DNA of 64,000 nt from Mytilus trossulus (lineage: Eukaryota; Mollusca; Bivalvia; Mytilida; Mytilidae), in NCBI RefSeq assembly GCF_036588685.1, contig NC_086374.1, positions 74,646,457 through 74,710,456 of the forward strand, in the 5' to 3' direction. Shown here in pieces: positions 21,801 to 35,185 of this stretch. Each line of letters begins with the position of its first letter. Position 1 is the stretch's first letter. The notes under the pieces were generated by a model. That model saw only the letters and a program-made list of their open reading frames with translations, was not told where the DNA came from and searched no databases. The position numbers and the translations under genes are program-made.

Positions 21801-22649
21801 ACCACTAAAAATATAGGAAGTAACCCACCCCAACCCCGGGCTCGTATAGTGTTCTTTGTTTTTAAATTTTCATAACCTCAGACACATACAAGTGTACACG
21901 AGGACATTATAATTACAAATATATGATGTACATACCGAGACAGGAACCACAAATATATAGAAGTGTGGTGTGAAATTAATCGTACTGCTTCATTAAAACT
22001 TTAAACATTAAGTCATTTAAAAATAAAACTGTGCAGTTCATGCGATGCATAAAACGTTTTCAACACGATTTTCTGGTGGAACCTAGATGAGATAGTTAAT
22101 GTCGTTAATCATTATCCTTACCTGCAGTTATCAAAACGTCGTTTCACTCGGCTGATTAACTATCCAACAAATAAGATTTCAAAAATGACACATTGTGTCT
22201 CCTTTTCCTGCAGAAGGTGATAGTAACATGTACTGGTTTTTGTGTCTCATCCATTAAGATTTTTAGTCTTACAAATATATATCTATATAATTATGTTTAT
22301 AATATCAAAAGATGTTAGTTTCTAAAGGTTCATGGTCCCTAATGTGCATTACTGAGGTGATGATAGCCTCTAGCTAAATATTTGTCACTACAAGTGTCAC
22401 ACACTAACTTCATAAAGAGATGACATACAATTAAAGACAATGTCAATCATGGTATGGAAATGTACATTATTTTGATAAATATGTTATGATCATGAATACA
22501 CGAAAAACAATTATACATTATGACTTTGTTCATGGAGAGGTACTAATTAAGGGTAAAAAATCAGAAAATAGAACAAAACAAAAGTTTCAAAATTGCATGG
22601 AGCGGTAAGGCTTATTTTGGTAACTGTAATTTCTTAAAGCTACTGCTAG
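21801..22649. other. AT-rich sequence, nothing recognised
   Basis: No exon, repeat partner or RNA motif was seen. Confidence 0.45.
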
Positions 22650-23661
22650 TAGGTTCATATATGCTGATCAGACCAACTCGATCAAGACCGATTAAGCGAT
22701 CGCCTTCGGGATACTGGGCTGACTCAATCGACAAGAATGATAGGGGTGTTCAACCTTGGTCGTCATCGATCTGACTTTCTACCCGAGAGTTTTTGACATG
22801 TCAAAGACATTCGAGTAAGGATCGAAAAGCAAGTCACTCGAGAAGAGATCGCCTGAGAATTCGTCGAGTAACGGTCGACTTGATCGAGAAAGGATCGTGT
22901 AGGGATCGAGTTTGGTCGGATCACAAATATTTTACCGATCAGTACTCGATCATCTCGACCTATGCTCGACTAATATCCGATCATTATCCGATCAACCCCA
23001 ATCTGTTTGATATGTGTTCCAGATAAACTCGACCAATGCCCGGTCGCTTCATAAATACAGCGACTCCTATATTTTCTTTTCTTCTCCCAGACCAACTCGA
23101 CCAATACCCGATCTCTACGCAACCACCTTCGACCACTCTTCGATCTCTACTCGGCTATACACGAGTACACATGACTGCTACACGGGTTTCTACAAGTGTG
23201 CAGATCTGATTAAATCTCATAGTTTTTCCTCCAAATAAAATTTTGTTACAGTACCTATTTATTTTTAACTGTTATTTACAGTACACAAATTACTCAATGT
23301 ACAATACGTGTCTGTACTTTTGCAAGGACGGATACAATTTTAAAAGCGAGACAAAAGATACCAAAGAAACAATCAAATCAAAGATCGAAACCCATCCGAC
23401 ACAGCCATAGCTAAAAACGAAAACCGACGAGAAGACAAACAGCAACTCACATAAAACAACTTTTAAAAAAACTTAACCAACATGATACCCAACAAAACCT
23501 GGGATGATCTCAGGGGTTTTGGAAGAGAAGCAGATTCCGCATTTTGGCACCAGAGTATTTTTCATATGTGAAAGTAATTGTGCAATATCATTCATTATTA
23601 GACAGCTGATGACTTATTAAGCCTTCAAACTTAGTTTTTAAGAACATCAAAATTATATTTT

Positions 23662-23788
23662 AAAATTAAGAATGGAAATTGGGAATGTGTCAAAGAGACA
23701 ACAACCCGACCATAGAAAAAAACAACAGAAGGTCACCAACAGGTCTTCAATGTAGCGAGAAATTCCCGCACCCGGAAGCGTCCTTTAC
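23662..23788 (-). repeat. R1 fragment nested in the left copy
   Basis: 'ggaaattgggaatgtgtcaa' through 'cccgcacccggaagcgtcc' is the reverse complement of the 3' part of R1 (5640-5760). The right copy lacks it and reads 'attatattttacctgtttta' straight through at about 26430-26450. Confidence 0.75.
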
Positions 23789-24263
23789 CTGTTTTAAAGA
23801 GCTATTTTTTGTTTGACTGTCCTTATCATCTGCAAGTCTAGAAATTTTTGAAGTGACACATCTCATTTTGTGGAGTTATTTTCAAGAAAAGCTTGATAAA
23901 ACTCCCATAACATATCGGCGTCCTACTTCACTCTCAGGAAGTTTTTTTTAAACCATTGGGGTCCTATTTGTTGCGCACCTGCAAGTCTCGCATACTTTTG
24001 ATTTCGCCATTTGATTAGTGACTTTCCGTTTTGAATTTTCATCGGAGTTCAGTATTTTTGTGATTTAACTTCATACTGGCCACACAGTGGTAAGCCGCAT
24101 CGGCCACTGCATTACCTAGATTTATTGGCGCCCGTTGCTGTCTAAGCCTTCTTGTTCGTCTTCTACGCTCACTTCCATCTTCTTCACAGCTATTAACTCG
24201 TCTCTCTGAGCTCTAACCGTCTTGTCAACTAACCCAACTGCTTTATGTCCATGTAAATATTTT

Positions 24264-24790
24264 AAAGGAGTAGGTTCAGTAAGACTCCTTTTTGTCCCAA
24301 AAATATGGCAGTTTTACGAAATTGTGAAAATGTGATCTTTAAGCTATTTATTGGAAAGTAGAATGTATCTGCTACATAAATATGGGCTGTGTTTGGCAAT
24401 ACAATGCACATGCATCGGGTACTAGCACCATTAAGTCATTCGAAATTACTGAAATCTTCAAAATTTTAGCAATTTAGTTAAATTTTAGACGGTTTCCGTC
24501 TAAAGTGGCCGCATTCGCATTCATTCATAATATTGAAACGAAAGTTGTATTTTATAATAATACCTAATATATATAAAGGTTGAGGAAGAACACGGATGCG
24601 GTCACTTTCATTTTTGACAAAAAGTTTGAATTGGAGCACTTTCAATGACTAAATCAGTTAAAATCTATCACATAAATTAATCGAATCAATTGAAAGAGAC
24701 ACTTAAGTGTTTAAAAAGGGTCATAAATCTTTCGTTAGATGAACTTGAAAATTGAGGCCAAAATCGATCTTTACCGGACCTACTCCTTTA
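24264..24790. mobile_element. MITE (~527 bp) nested in the left copy
   Basis: The ends 'aaaggagtaggttc' and 'gacctactccttta' are inverted. The right copy has the empty site 'tattttaaataatgatttta' near 28118-28137. An internal inverted pair 'tagacggtttccgtcta' and the repeated 'gcggtcac'/'gtggccgc' add structure. No ORF. Confidence 0.75.
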
Positions 24791-26504
24791 TGATATTACT
24801 GAGACCTTCTGTGAATTACTAAATCTACTCAAATAAACCATGGGACGCAGATAATCCCAGGTAAAATATAACATTATAAAAAGTCATTACTCATGACCAA
24901 GAACGGTAAATCTGACGCCACCGAAATTCGCACTTGATCTGAGTTTGATGTTAATAAGCATGGTGTATACCTTTCAAAACAATTGGTTGAGGCAAAATAA
25001 AATTAGGGAACGTAACTCATCGTTGGGACGTACGAACAGACAAGGGTAATATTTAAAGTTCCCTCCGCTGCTGCAGGTCATATGAAATTGTACATACCCG
25101 ACCAATTCCCGACTATTTCTACAACTCGTTTACGATGATGTCGATCTGGTCTTGTGAAAATCAGGCTGAGATCGAGTATAATTGATTTGGTCTAGCTAGT
25201 CGAGTAAAGATCGAGTAGAGATCGTGAATTGGTCGGAATTGTCGAATATGTATTCAATTAGTTGTCGGGTTTGAGTCGTGATTGAGTAGCTTAGCAGTCG
25301 TGAATGGTCGAGTTAATGTCTTATACAGTCGGATAGCAGTCGGGTAGAAGTCGTAAACAGGCCCGATTAAGAATTTGATTACGCTTGGTCGTTGAAATTT
25401 GGACAATCGGGATCATTGAGTTGATCTGATCGGCAGTGTGAACCTAGGTTTATACAGAATTCTATCCAGTAATAATACCCTGCTAATGCTAGGTTCACAC
25501 TGTCGATCAGACCAACTCGATCAAGACGGATCAAGATAGATTAAGCGATCGGGATACTGGTCTGACTCAATCGACAAGAATGAGCGGGATGGTCAATCTT
25601 GGTCGTCATCGATATGACATTCTGCCCGAGAGTTTTGACATGTCAAAAACATTCGAGCAGGGACCGAAAAGCAGCTCACTCGAAAAGAGATCGAGAATTA
25701 GTCGAGAAGCGATCGAATTGATCGGGAAAGGATCGTGTAGTCTAAGAGATCGAGTTTTGGTCGGAATACAAATATTTTACCGATCAGTACTCGATCATTG
25801 TTCGACCTATATCCGATGATTTCCCGATCAACCCCAACCTGTTCGATATGTGGACCAGATTTACCCGACCAATGTCCGATCGCTTCATGATCACTACTTC
25901 TATCCAAGACCAACTTGACCAATACCCGATCTCTACGCGACCACATTCGACTACTCTTCGTTCTCTACTCGACCATTCACGAGTAGACATGACTGACTGC
26001 TACACGATTTTTTAAAAAGATTTCCTCCGCAAAAAAATATATTGTTACTACTATAATATATACTTTTAACTCCACACAAATTCCTCAATGTTCATACGTG
26101 TCTGTACTTTTACAAGGATGGGTGAATTTACAAAAAGAGACCAAACGGAACAAGCAATCTCAAAGGTTGAAAACCACCCGACGAAGCCATAGCCAAAAAC
26201 GAAAACAGACAAGAAGAAAAACAGCAGTTCACAAAACACAACATCGAAAACTTTAAATTAAGCAACATGAAACCCAACAAAACTTTTTTTTCTTTAGAAG
26301 AGATGTTGATTCTGCATTTTAGCCCTAGAGTATTTTTATAAATGAAAGTAATTGTGAAGTAAATTTCATTAGTCGACAGCTGATGACTAATTTATCCTTC
26401 AAAATTAGTTTTTTTAAGAACATCAAGATTATATTTTACCTGTTTTAAAGGGCTATTTTTTGTTTGAATGTCCGTATTTTTCGTAAGTCCATAATATTTT
26501 GTAG

Positions 26505-27630
26505 TATAAAAATAAGAAAATGTGGTATGATTGCCAATGAGTCAGCCTTCCACAGGACACCAAATGACACAGAAATTAACAACTATATAGTACTGTACGG
26601 TCAAATGTTTACATTAAAATTGAGAAAGGAAATGGGGAATGTGACAAAGCGACAACAACCCGACCATAGAGACATTTTTTCACACGAACATTTTGATGCA
26701 ATTTCACACAAAAATGAGACGAAAGACAAACGATTTTTAATTGAATTCTTGATTTATATAATAGTGTTAACAGTTTCAGAAAAAAGTATCAATCCAAAGA
26801 ATTGAAATTGTACTTTCAGCCAAATTTTTGGGGAAAATGTGACATATTTACCCCCTTTTTGTAATATTTTTTAGCAAAAACAAGCAGGTTGTTGCCATGG
26901 ATACACCAAAAATAAATATATTTAACCAATCAACTACTGGATATCAAATATATGGAAAAAAGCTGATTACATACATATGCACATATATGATTGTGTCTGA
27001 TGTTCATATGATGAAATCATAATCTTTCAGTCAGTTTAATTGAAGTCTGGAGCTGGCATGTCAGTTAACTGCTATTAGTCTGTTGTTATTTATGTATTAT
27101 TGTCATTTTGTTTATTTTCTTTGGTTACATCTTCTGACATCAGACTCGGACTTCTCTTGAACTGAATTTTAATGTGCGTATTGTTATGCTTTTACTTTTC
27201 TACACTGGTTAGAGGTATAGGGGGAGGGTTGAGATCTCACAAACATGTTTAACCCCGCCGCATTTTTGCGCCTGTCCCAAGTCAGGAGCCTCTGGCCTTT
27301 GTTAGTCTTGTATTATTTAAATTTTAGTTTCTTGTGTACAATTTGGAAATTAGTATGGCGTTCATTATCACTGAACTAGTATATATTTGTTTAGGGGCCA
27401 GCTGAAGGACGCCTCCGGGTGCGGGAATTTCTCGCTACATTGAAGACCTGTTGGTGACCTTCTGCTGTTGTGTTTTTTTTATTTTGGTCGGGTTGTTGTC
27501 TCTTTGACACATTCCCCATTTCCATTCTCAATTTTATTGTGTAGGCTTGATTTGCAAGATCCTTAAGGAGAACGGGATGGTAGAATTAAGGTATATTGCT
27601 ATCTAACATTAATACTAATCCAGTTACAAA
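26505..27630. mobile_element. ~1.1-kb nested insertion including an R1 copy
   Basis: At about 26505 homology with the left copy breaks off and it resumes near 27640 ('caagtaaaaaagagattagt' against 'caagaaaagcttgataaaac'). Inside are 'atgtggtatgattgccaatg', a common mussel repeat start, and a full R1 copy at 27055-27540. The 113-codon frame at 26464-26805 crosses this boundary and is not a gene. Confidence 0.65.
27055..27540 (+). repeat. R1 repeat, second full copy
   Basis: It aligns end to end with 5288-5765, differing by scattered substitutions and a small indel ('tatatatcactgaactag' versus 'tatcactgaactag'). Confidence 0.8.
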
Positions 27631-28320
27631 TCTCAATTTGGGGTGTTCAAGTAAAAAAGAGATTAGTAAAACTCCCTTTACATATTAGCGTCCTACTTCA
27701 CTCTTAAGAAATTTTAATTATCATTGGGGCCCTCTTTGTTGCGCTCCTGCAAGTCTCGCATACTTTTGATTTTGCCATTTGTTTAGAGACTTTCAGTTTT
27801 GAGTTCTCCTCGGAGTTCAGTATTTTTGTGATTTTACTTCATACTGCCCACACAGTAGTCGCCGTATTGGCCACTGCCTCACCTATATTTCTCGGTGTCC
27901 GTTGTTGTATACGCCTACTTGTTCGTCTTCTACGCTCATTTCAAGCTCCTTCACAGCTATTTACCTGGCTCTCTGAGCTCTAACCACCTTGCTTTGGATT
28001 TCAAATATTTTGGCCACGAGCATCACTGAAGAGACATGTATTGTCGAAATGCGCATCTGGTGCAAGAAAATTGGTACCGTTAATATAATTAATTCAACTG
28101 CTACATTTCCATGTAGATATTTTAAATAATGATTTTACTGATACCTACTGTTAACTCTGAATCTAATCACATAAACAGAGAATGTCTTCATGAGACACAG
28201 ATAATAGTCCAGCTTACATGTAACGTTATCATTAAAGTGTCATTTCCCAATGACGGTTAGTTTGACGCCACCCAAATTCGAAATTTATCTGTTTGCTCGC
28301 AATAAGCATATACAATGTAT

Positions 28321-29634
28321 ATATACACATGGAAAAAAGTATTGCAAAACCAAATTGAAATTCAAATATATTTTTTTGTGATATAATTTGTTGAAATAGA
28401 ACTAGTTAAACATTATTTTAATATCAACTGAGTTTAATCAATAAATGTCGACTCGATAAGTTCTAATCTGCACATGCAACTACTCTGCTCGTAAACAGCA
28501 AAACAGATGTTTTTATCCTCATTGTTTTCAACACTTTAAATAACCAAGTTTATAAAATGATATGATTGACACCTTGTAATAGGTCATCCACAACTCATAA
28601 CTGCAGCAAGATGGCAGATAATCAGCTTCAGAGAGGTAGATAATCAGCTTCAGAGAAGCAGATATGTCGCTGTGACAATTGCACGTATTGTTGGTCATCA
28701 CAATTCCACTATAAGTTGTTTTTAGAATAAAAACCAGGCAACAAACGATGTTAAAGACCTTCCGGGATCAAGAAGACCCCTATAACATCTGCTATGGAAA
28801 ATCAAGCATAATGAAGGTTGGTCAGAATGAAACTCATTGCAAACAATACAATCCTAAAAAGGGAATGATGACCATACATGAGACTTTAAACAAGAACTGT
28901 TCGAGATCGGCTCATCGCTACTGGTTATCGTGCGATAAGACCAATTCAGGGACCTTTTCTTACGAACAGACACTCATTTGCCCGTATCCAATATAGTGTA
29001 GAGCTCGCCAAAATTGGAAATTAACAACGTGGAGGAAGATCCATTGTTCCTATGGAATTCTGTTTATCTTCCTTGGCCCGATCGTAGCCCGAATTTGAAC
29101 CATCTCGAGCATAGATGGGACACTATTGGGCGTAAAGTACACGAAAGGACACCCCAGTTCAAACACGCCATGAAATAAACAATACCCTTCGTTAGGAAGG
29201 GTTGCTGCTACCTTAGCAACAAATTAGTTGACCTATGACAGGTATCAGAAGACGTTAAGATGCGGTTTTCCGTTTGAATGGAGGCTACGCACAAAGTACT
29301 AATTATTTGGTCAATAACGATCAACCATGATGTGAACAATCATCTATAGATTAATTTTGAAATATCTGACTTTGTCAAGTTCGACTACAGTAAAAGTTGC
29401 AAAATGCATATTTTTTTGTACAAAATACACTTCATTTTGTAATAAAAATTTTGGTTCGATAAAACATTTGTTTTTCAAACATTTTTTGTTTGTTTTAATG
29501 CTAATGTTAATATCATTAACTACGTTTCAATATTATTTTACAAATAATTTTATCATATTCAATCCAAAATAAGAGGCTGATTTTTCAAGTTTTAAAAAAT
29601 CAAGGTGTTGCAATACTTTTTTCCATGTGTATAT
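28321..29634 (+). mobile_element. Tc1/mariner-type transposon, 1.31 kb, inactive
   Basis: 31-bp terminal inverted repeats (28321-28351 and 29604-29634) differ at one base; the outer part is 'acacatggaaaaaagtattg'. Flanking TATA fits a TA target duplication. The left copy of the host transposon shows the related unoccupied site near 24955-24980. The interior holds transposase remnants. Confidence 0.9.
28640..29190 (+). pseudogene. Tc1/mariner (IS630-type) transposase, broken
   Basis: Pieces appear in successive frames: 'TIARIVGHHNSTIS' (helix-turn-helix), 'DVKDLPGSRRPL' (linker), 'RTVRDRLIATGYRAIRP' and 'GPFLTNRHSFARIQYS' (pre-catalytic region), and 'WPDRSPNLNHLEHRWD'. The last is the diagnostic Tc1 W-P-x-x-S-P-D-L-N-P-I-E-x-x-W motif holding the final acidic residue of the DDE triad. 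Stops and frameshifts separate them, so no active enzyme is possible. An 82-codon frame at 28748-28996 is only one out-of-frame slice. Confidence 0.85.
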
Positions 29635-30089
29635 TTCATACGTTTCATAAAATTTGGTTGAGGCAAAATAAAATTAGAGAAAGGAAACTCATTGTTGGGA
29701 CGTATGTTACTATACTTACGGACAGACAAGGGTAACACTAAATGTCCCCCTCCCCCGCTGCTTTCGGTCATATAAAAAAATGCAGACGTTTTTATATTGA
29801 AATTGTACATATCCGACCAATTCCCGACTATTCCTTAAAACCCTATACGATGAGGTCGATATGGTCTGGTCGAGATGTGGTTGAGATCGAGTATAGTTGA
29901 TTTGTTCTAGCTAGTCGAGTAAAGATCGTGTTGTGATCGTGAATTGGTCGGAATTATCGAATATGAATTCAATTAGTGGTCGAGTTTGAGTTGTGATTGA
30001 GTCGTAAAGGAGTCGTGAATGGTCGAGTTAAGGTCGTGTAATTGAATCCATATCAATTTAGATTATTCCGACCAATTCACGATCTATAT

Positions 30090-30230
30090 GGTGTGTACAA
30101 GTTACTATTTTGTACAAAATACAATTTGTACGAAAAAATTGTACAAATTATAATTTGTATTTTAACTTTGTACAAATTGTAATTTGAACGATATTTGACA
30201 AAAAATCACTTATAACTTGTACAACAATTT
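30090..30230. repeat. Reiterated 'TTGTACAAATTGTAATTTG' palindromic stretch
   Basis: 'tgtacaa' cores occur about five times in 140 bp in both orientations ('tttgtacgaaaaaattgtac', 'tttgtacaaattgtaatttg'). It lies immediately beyond the truncated transposon arm. Confidence 0.6.
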
Positions 30231-30770
30231 AAACATTTTTAAATTCGAGCGTTACTGATGAGTATTTAGTAGACGAAATGCGCGTGTTAATGTGTAAACA
30301 TGGTCGGCAATGTTGATCAGGAGAAATTTGTTTAAAAGATTCTTACCCTAGCAGGGAATGATACATAAAAGAAGGATCATGTGAACACCAACGACAACCA
30401 TAATGGTCTTATAGTTAAATTGAGCATGACACATTGAAACACCGATCATTCTTGCTAAAAAGCGTTTGCTGTGTGGACGATAAATCCAAGATTAATATCT
30501 GACCAAGAAAACAAGACAGTAACTGATAATCAGGAGTTGTTGTTTGAGGTTTATGTCATTAAACATATTCCTCAGTATGATCGTGTCCAAACCAGTCTTC
30601 AAAATATCTTATTGTTGAATCTGGAGATTTTTGGTACCAAATATAAGAAAATCTGTGTGAATTTTAACAGGTTTTTTATGTCTCAAAGTTAAAATGAAGC
30701 TCTAAAAGACACATGTTTATTTACAGCAACGGTTCTTGAGCTTCAACTACAGACCTTCTAAAATTCAAAC

Positions 30771-31010
30771 TGACCACACGCACGATACACGCACGGTGAA
30801 TGCACGATACACGCACGATACACGCACGGTACACGCACGATACACGCATGATGAGCGATGAGCGTTACACGAAGGATTAACGCAAAATGAATGATGAATG
30901 ATGAACGCACGATACACGCACGATGCACGATGAATGATAAATACACGATACACGCACGATACACGCACGATACACGCACGCACGATACACGCACTTTGAA
31001 TGATTCATTG
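30771..31010. repeat. Minisatellite of 'acacgcacgat' (~11-bp unit)
   Basis: About 15 units, mostly 'cgcacgatacac' with variants 'gatgagcgatgagcgttac' and 'gaatgatgaatgatgaacg'. Minus-strand frames of 136 and 72 aa ('VRVSCVYRAC' repeats) are only translations of the array. Confidence 0.85.
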
Positions 31011-33079
31011 AGGAATGAACAACGAACGCTTTTTACACGATTCTCAAAGCTATGATATTTAGAATAGTATCTAAAATTGATATGCATTATAATTAAAGGC
31101 AATACTTGTGGCTGTTTTGCCGATACCAGGATAATAGATAATATTCTATTTTGCCAGCTCAGATTCAAATAACTAAATTAAAGTCGGCTATTTTATAGGC
31201 ACCAGAAATATTTCTGAACTTTGACAGAAGCTCCTAACAATCAAAATATAGTGTCTTGATTAAAGTTCAGCCATAGAGTTCAAGTTTACGGCAATCGAAG
31301 GCGAGACATTGTGTTCCGCGAAACCCTAAACTAATTTTATTTCATACAGTTAAAAATCTAAATTTTATTTTTATTCATACAATGTCCGACGCATTATTTC
31401 TATAGACATTGACTGGTTCTAGAAATTATTTCAACTACATGTTTGATATAATTGATGTCAATAAATGAATGATCTATGTATTTTTATTTTTATGATATAT
31501 AATTTTTCACTTTGACGGTTTATACGTATATATCTAAAAAAAAAAATAGTAAGCCGTTTTCGTATTCACTACAAGCATAGCAGAAATTATTTGATTCTTT
31601 TATGTTAACATGCACTGCAAGTTTTTGTAGTTCTGTACATATATACTTATCAACAGGCCATGTATCAGGTTAATTTCACCAATAAATGAGTAGTTGAAGA
31701 TTATTTAAAACGTGTCGGTTTTTCCTTGATATTGCCGAAAATCAGTGATCCGACTGGCACGAGCGAAGTTGACGAAACAACTGATTAAACAATCATAATC
31801 TCTTTTTTTGTTATGTAAGTTACAATGTTCCTTATATTATCCATTGTTTTCAGAATCGTATATGTTAATTTAGAGCAAAAGATATTTTTTTGTCCGAAAA
31901 TTTTATTCGTACAAATTAATTAGAACTAGCAGAGACATATATACATGTGTATATATGTCTCTGGAACTAGCTAAGAAAATGACATTTACCAAATAAATAG
32001 AAAATTTAAACATTTGTTATACCAATTACTACATTATATTTAAACAACCACTGAATAATCAAATGTTTCTCTCAGTAAAATGAATTAAACAATATAACTG
32101 ACACAATTGGTGTCTGTGGTTTGTTTGTACAGTAAACTTATTGAATTCGTATTTATTCCATATACAATTTCAAGTATGTAAAAAAATTCATACATATTTC
32201 CAAACATCCTAACACTTCAAATTTCTAGGAGGTGAGATTCTCGGGGTTTTACCTAAAACTCTTTGGGAAAATGCAATTTTCAATTCAAATTTGAAACCAA
32301 ACGGTAATAGATATCCCATGTTTTTTTTTTAAATGCAGGACTAATTTGATAAGGAGATTTGAAAAATCGATCTTAATGGTAGTTGAAATTTTTCAGTGCA
32401 ATATTTTGTGTCCGTCGTTGTATTTCATACATATCAATTGGTGTATCCACTGTTTGCTCTTCGTAATCTGTTGTTTGTGGCAGGCAGGCCTCGCGATTGG
32501 TGTCCAAATTTAAGCCCCCACTTGGGGTTAATGATCATTTATAGGGGAGGGGCTAATTATTTCGATGCAAACCTAATTTTCCTTCCTGAAATAAAAAACA
32601 GCTAAACAATTTTCTATATTTTTTGATTTAATCATAAACCGATGCATATTAAATGATATTTTAAAAATTTAAAATATATTTTATGGTAAATATGTCTAAA
32701 TGTAAGGGTAATTTTCTTATCCAAATAATTATTTTTTTCATATTTTAAGGTAATAGTGTTATCAGTTATATGTAATTTGACACGTGTCTTATAGTTCAGT
32801 GATTTTCGAAAAATTAACGAAAACCGGCTCAGTCATTGTTCTATTATCCTTTGTGATCTTTTATTGATTAAATCTTAATATATATGCATTAAATAACAAT
32901 ATCTATCCAGATAAGAAATGTGTTTACATTGTACAGCACCCCTTTTAGTGGTCCTCAGTACCATATTATAACTCATTAGTGCACTTAGGAGTCCTTAGTC
33001 GTGTTTATATAATTAGACGCACCATTTTCTGCTCTTTGGTCGGATTGTTGTCTCTTTGACACATTCTCCATTTGGTGTC
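31011..33079. other. AT-rich sequence with three-way related motif
   Basis: 'tttttccttgatattgccga' (31720, minus sense) and 'gattttcgaaaaattaacga' (32800) relate to 'gattttcggcatatttaaga' at 36020, each followed by '(a)aaaccgg'. The blocks around 32750-33000 and 35980-36240 also align, including 'gtgcac..aggagtccttag'. No exon was seen. Confidence 0.45.
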
Positions 33080-33853
33080 TTCCTCGAATGCCAACATTTT
33101 ATGTGTGACCTATTCCTTGAATGCCAACAAAAATATTTCAATGGATGTTTATATAATAACAATAGGTGTTTTTAGAACTATCTAAATGTTTTTAAAAGTA
33201 TAAAATAATTAATGAGCTTGATAAAATTGCAACATTTTATTACTTTTTGATAAGAAAAATGGTAGATTTTAAGGTTAAAATTATAAATTTTAAAGAAATA
33301 AATATATTAAAACGTATTTACATAAGACTTTTCAGATTTTTTATCAAAGAAATTTGCATACAGATATACAAAAAAAAAAAAGAATATTAAAGATTTATCA
33401 TCAATATATCTGAACAATTGCAAACTGAACAAAATAAAACATAGTTATCTAACATGAGAATCAAAATTTCAAGAAATTCCATCAAGTAATATTAGAGAAA
33501 TTACAGCACACAAAACTATATAAATGTTGAAAAAAAACCTTGAAGTCCAAAGAGAATTTGAACAAACTGGATTTCATGACAATATGCACATGTTGACTTT
33601 GTTGAATTTTAAGATGATCCATATTTATTTTTAAGTACAACTGAATGCAGTAACAGCAACACATGATTTTCGAAAACTTGAAAAACATGAACTTGTTTTA
33701 GCTACCTGTATTTACCTATCTGTTTAATTAGTATGATTGTTTTGATAAGCATTCATTTTTGTTGTGATAACTACTTGCACTTATTCCTTGAACGCCAACA
33801 TAATTTTACAGGTAAATTGTCGGTAGATCAAAGGATGTTGGCATTCAAGGAAT
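33080..33853. mobile_element. Fold-back element with 'ATTCCTTGAATGCCAACA' motif
   Basis: Forward motif copies lie at about 33080, 33111 and 33783 and a reverse copy at about 33834-33853 ('tgttggcattcaaggaataa'). The ~600-bp interior is AT-rich with no credible ORF. Confidence 0.6.
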
Positions 33854-34139
33854 AAACCCTCCATTTCAATCCTCCATTTTATTCAATTAGTTGTGTTTTT
33901 CTTTATCTCTCTGTTTGGTGTTTTAACAGACAAAAACAATTCGCAGAATTAAAATAAAAAAAGCAGACATTAAACTCTTTCTTCTAAAAACCTAATTGCA
34001 TGACATTGAATTAGTATTTTAATATCAGTCTTATCACATATTATATGACCTTAATAAAAATTTCCTATATAATGATTTTTGACAGAAATTTTCTTACTTA
34101 ATAATTGAAGAATTCGTTCTTTTTGACACATTTAAAATT

Positions 34140-34690
34140 GCTGCCGTACATGTTATTTTGCGCGACGTCAAACTATGAAATATCGGGAAAAGATGCATTT
34201 TTTCGAGATTTAAAACCATTAGCTTAAAGGGAAACTCCGCAAAAAAAATAATTGATACTAATATGTTCATTCTGTATAAAAATGCTCAAATTCATTGATA
34301 TTAAATTTTATTCTGCTAGACAAGAGATCACCATCAATTTTGAAATTAGAGTATCAATTCTCTGCGTGCCGCCAATTTGACCATCTTTGACTATCTTTTC
34401 CGTTTTTAGCCACGATATGTCTATGAACAACTAAAGACCAAAACAGGAACATTATGTAGTCGTAATTGCGAGTGGATATCTTGTCAATCGAACGGTTGTA
34501 TTATCCGACTTACTAATTTGATACGGAAAATGTTTTTAAGTAACCAACATCTGCATGTCGTTTTTAACTGTTTATATGGGAATTGGTTAAAAAGTCATAG
34601 TTTAAAGTCATAAATGATCATAAATAAGTGTTCCATGAAAATTGTTTTCAAAAATCTAATTTGTTCATAATTCTTTTATGTAATAAACTT
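34140..34690. repeat. Fragment related to the TIR element at 43.7-44.3 kb, plus adjoining sequence
   Basis: 34155-34205 ('gcgcgacgtcaaact', 'tatcgggaaaagatgcattt') is the reverse complement of 44225-44290. 34235 onwards ('aaagggaaactccgcaaa') resembles another bivalve repeat. No ORF. Confidence 0.5.
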
Positions 34691-35185
34691 ATTTCAATAA
34701 AGTCGGACCTTCCCTTGTCTGATCACCTGCCTGGCTAAAGGTATTACTCCCAAAGGTATTGTGAGGTGACACGTTCAGGTATTCCAGCGATTTCCTGTCG
34801 GGTGTATAATATACATCTCTGTCTTGCGTGTCCGATAGTAATATACAAGTCAATATTACTAAATAAAAATCTAAATAATTAAAAAAAAAAAAAAAAAAGA
34901 TTTGATAAAATAAAAATCTGTTTACACATTTTTTTCCAAGGGTAAATATGGGAAAATTTAAGTACTCGTATCGTTGTTAAAAGTGAAGGACAGTTTGAAA
35001 CACACAAGAAATATTGATTAAACAAAAATATACGCACTTGTCGACCATTATTTATACGCCTGGATAGAAAGTTACGGAACTATAGATAGTTGCAATTTAA
35101 AATTATATACCGGCATTTTTACATTGAACATATAAGAATGAAACATACATAATGTTTAATTTGGGTTAAAAGTTTTGTAAATAGA

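Larger units (their letters stand above)
22650..25453 (+). mobile_element. Non-autonomous DNA transposon, left copy (CGATC/CGACC arms)
   Basis: The left end 'taggttcatatatgctgatc' and right end 'gatcggcagtgtgaaccta' are inverted. The outer ~500 bp left and ~360 bp right are dense in CGATC, CGACC and TCGAG units, mostly as CGAYC on the left and GRTCG on the right. The interior (23230-25080) aligns with the right copy at 26000-29800. Insertions private to this copy are 23662-23788 (R1 fragment) and 24264-24790 (MITE). No transposase was seen. Confidence 0.75.
25486..30045 (+). mobile_element. Same transposon, right copy, truncated at its 3' end
   Basis: It starts 'taggttcacactgtcgatca', 33 bp after the end of the left copy and in the same orientation. 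Arm and interior match the left copy. It carries its own insertions at about 26505-27630 (with an R1 copy) and 28321-29634 (Tc1/mariner). The last ~120 bp of the right arm are missing after 'gagttaaggtcgtgtaa'. Confidence 0.7.

Noticed and set aside
26464-26805. 113-codon frame (+)
   Set aside because: Crosses the boundary between the host transposon and a nested dispersed repeat.
30300-30480. 33-codon hydrophobic minus-strand frame next to a 'GGTAAGA' donor
   Set aside because: Stop codon falls just before the donor and there is no convincing acceptor; adjoins a dispersed repeat.
30758-31168. 136-codon frame with VRVSCVYRAC repeats
   Set aside because: Translation of the 11-bp minisatellite.
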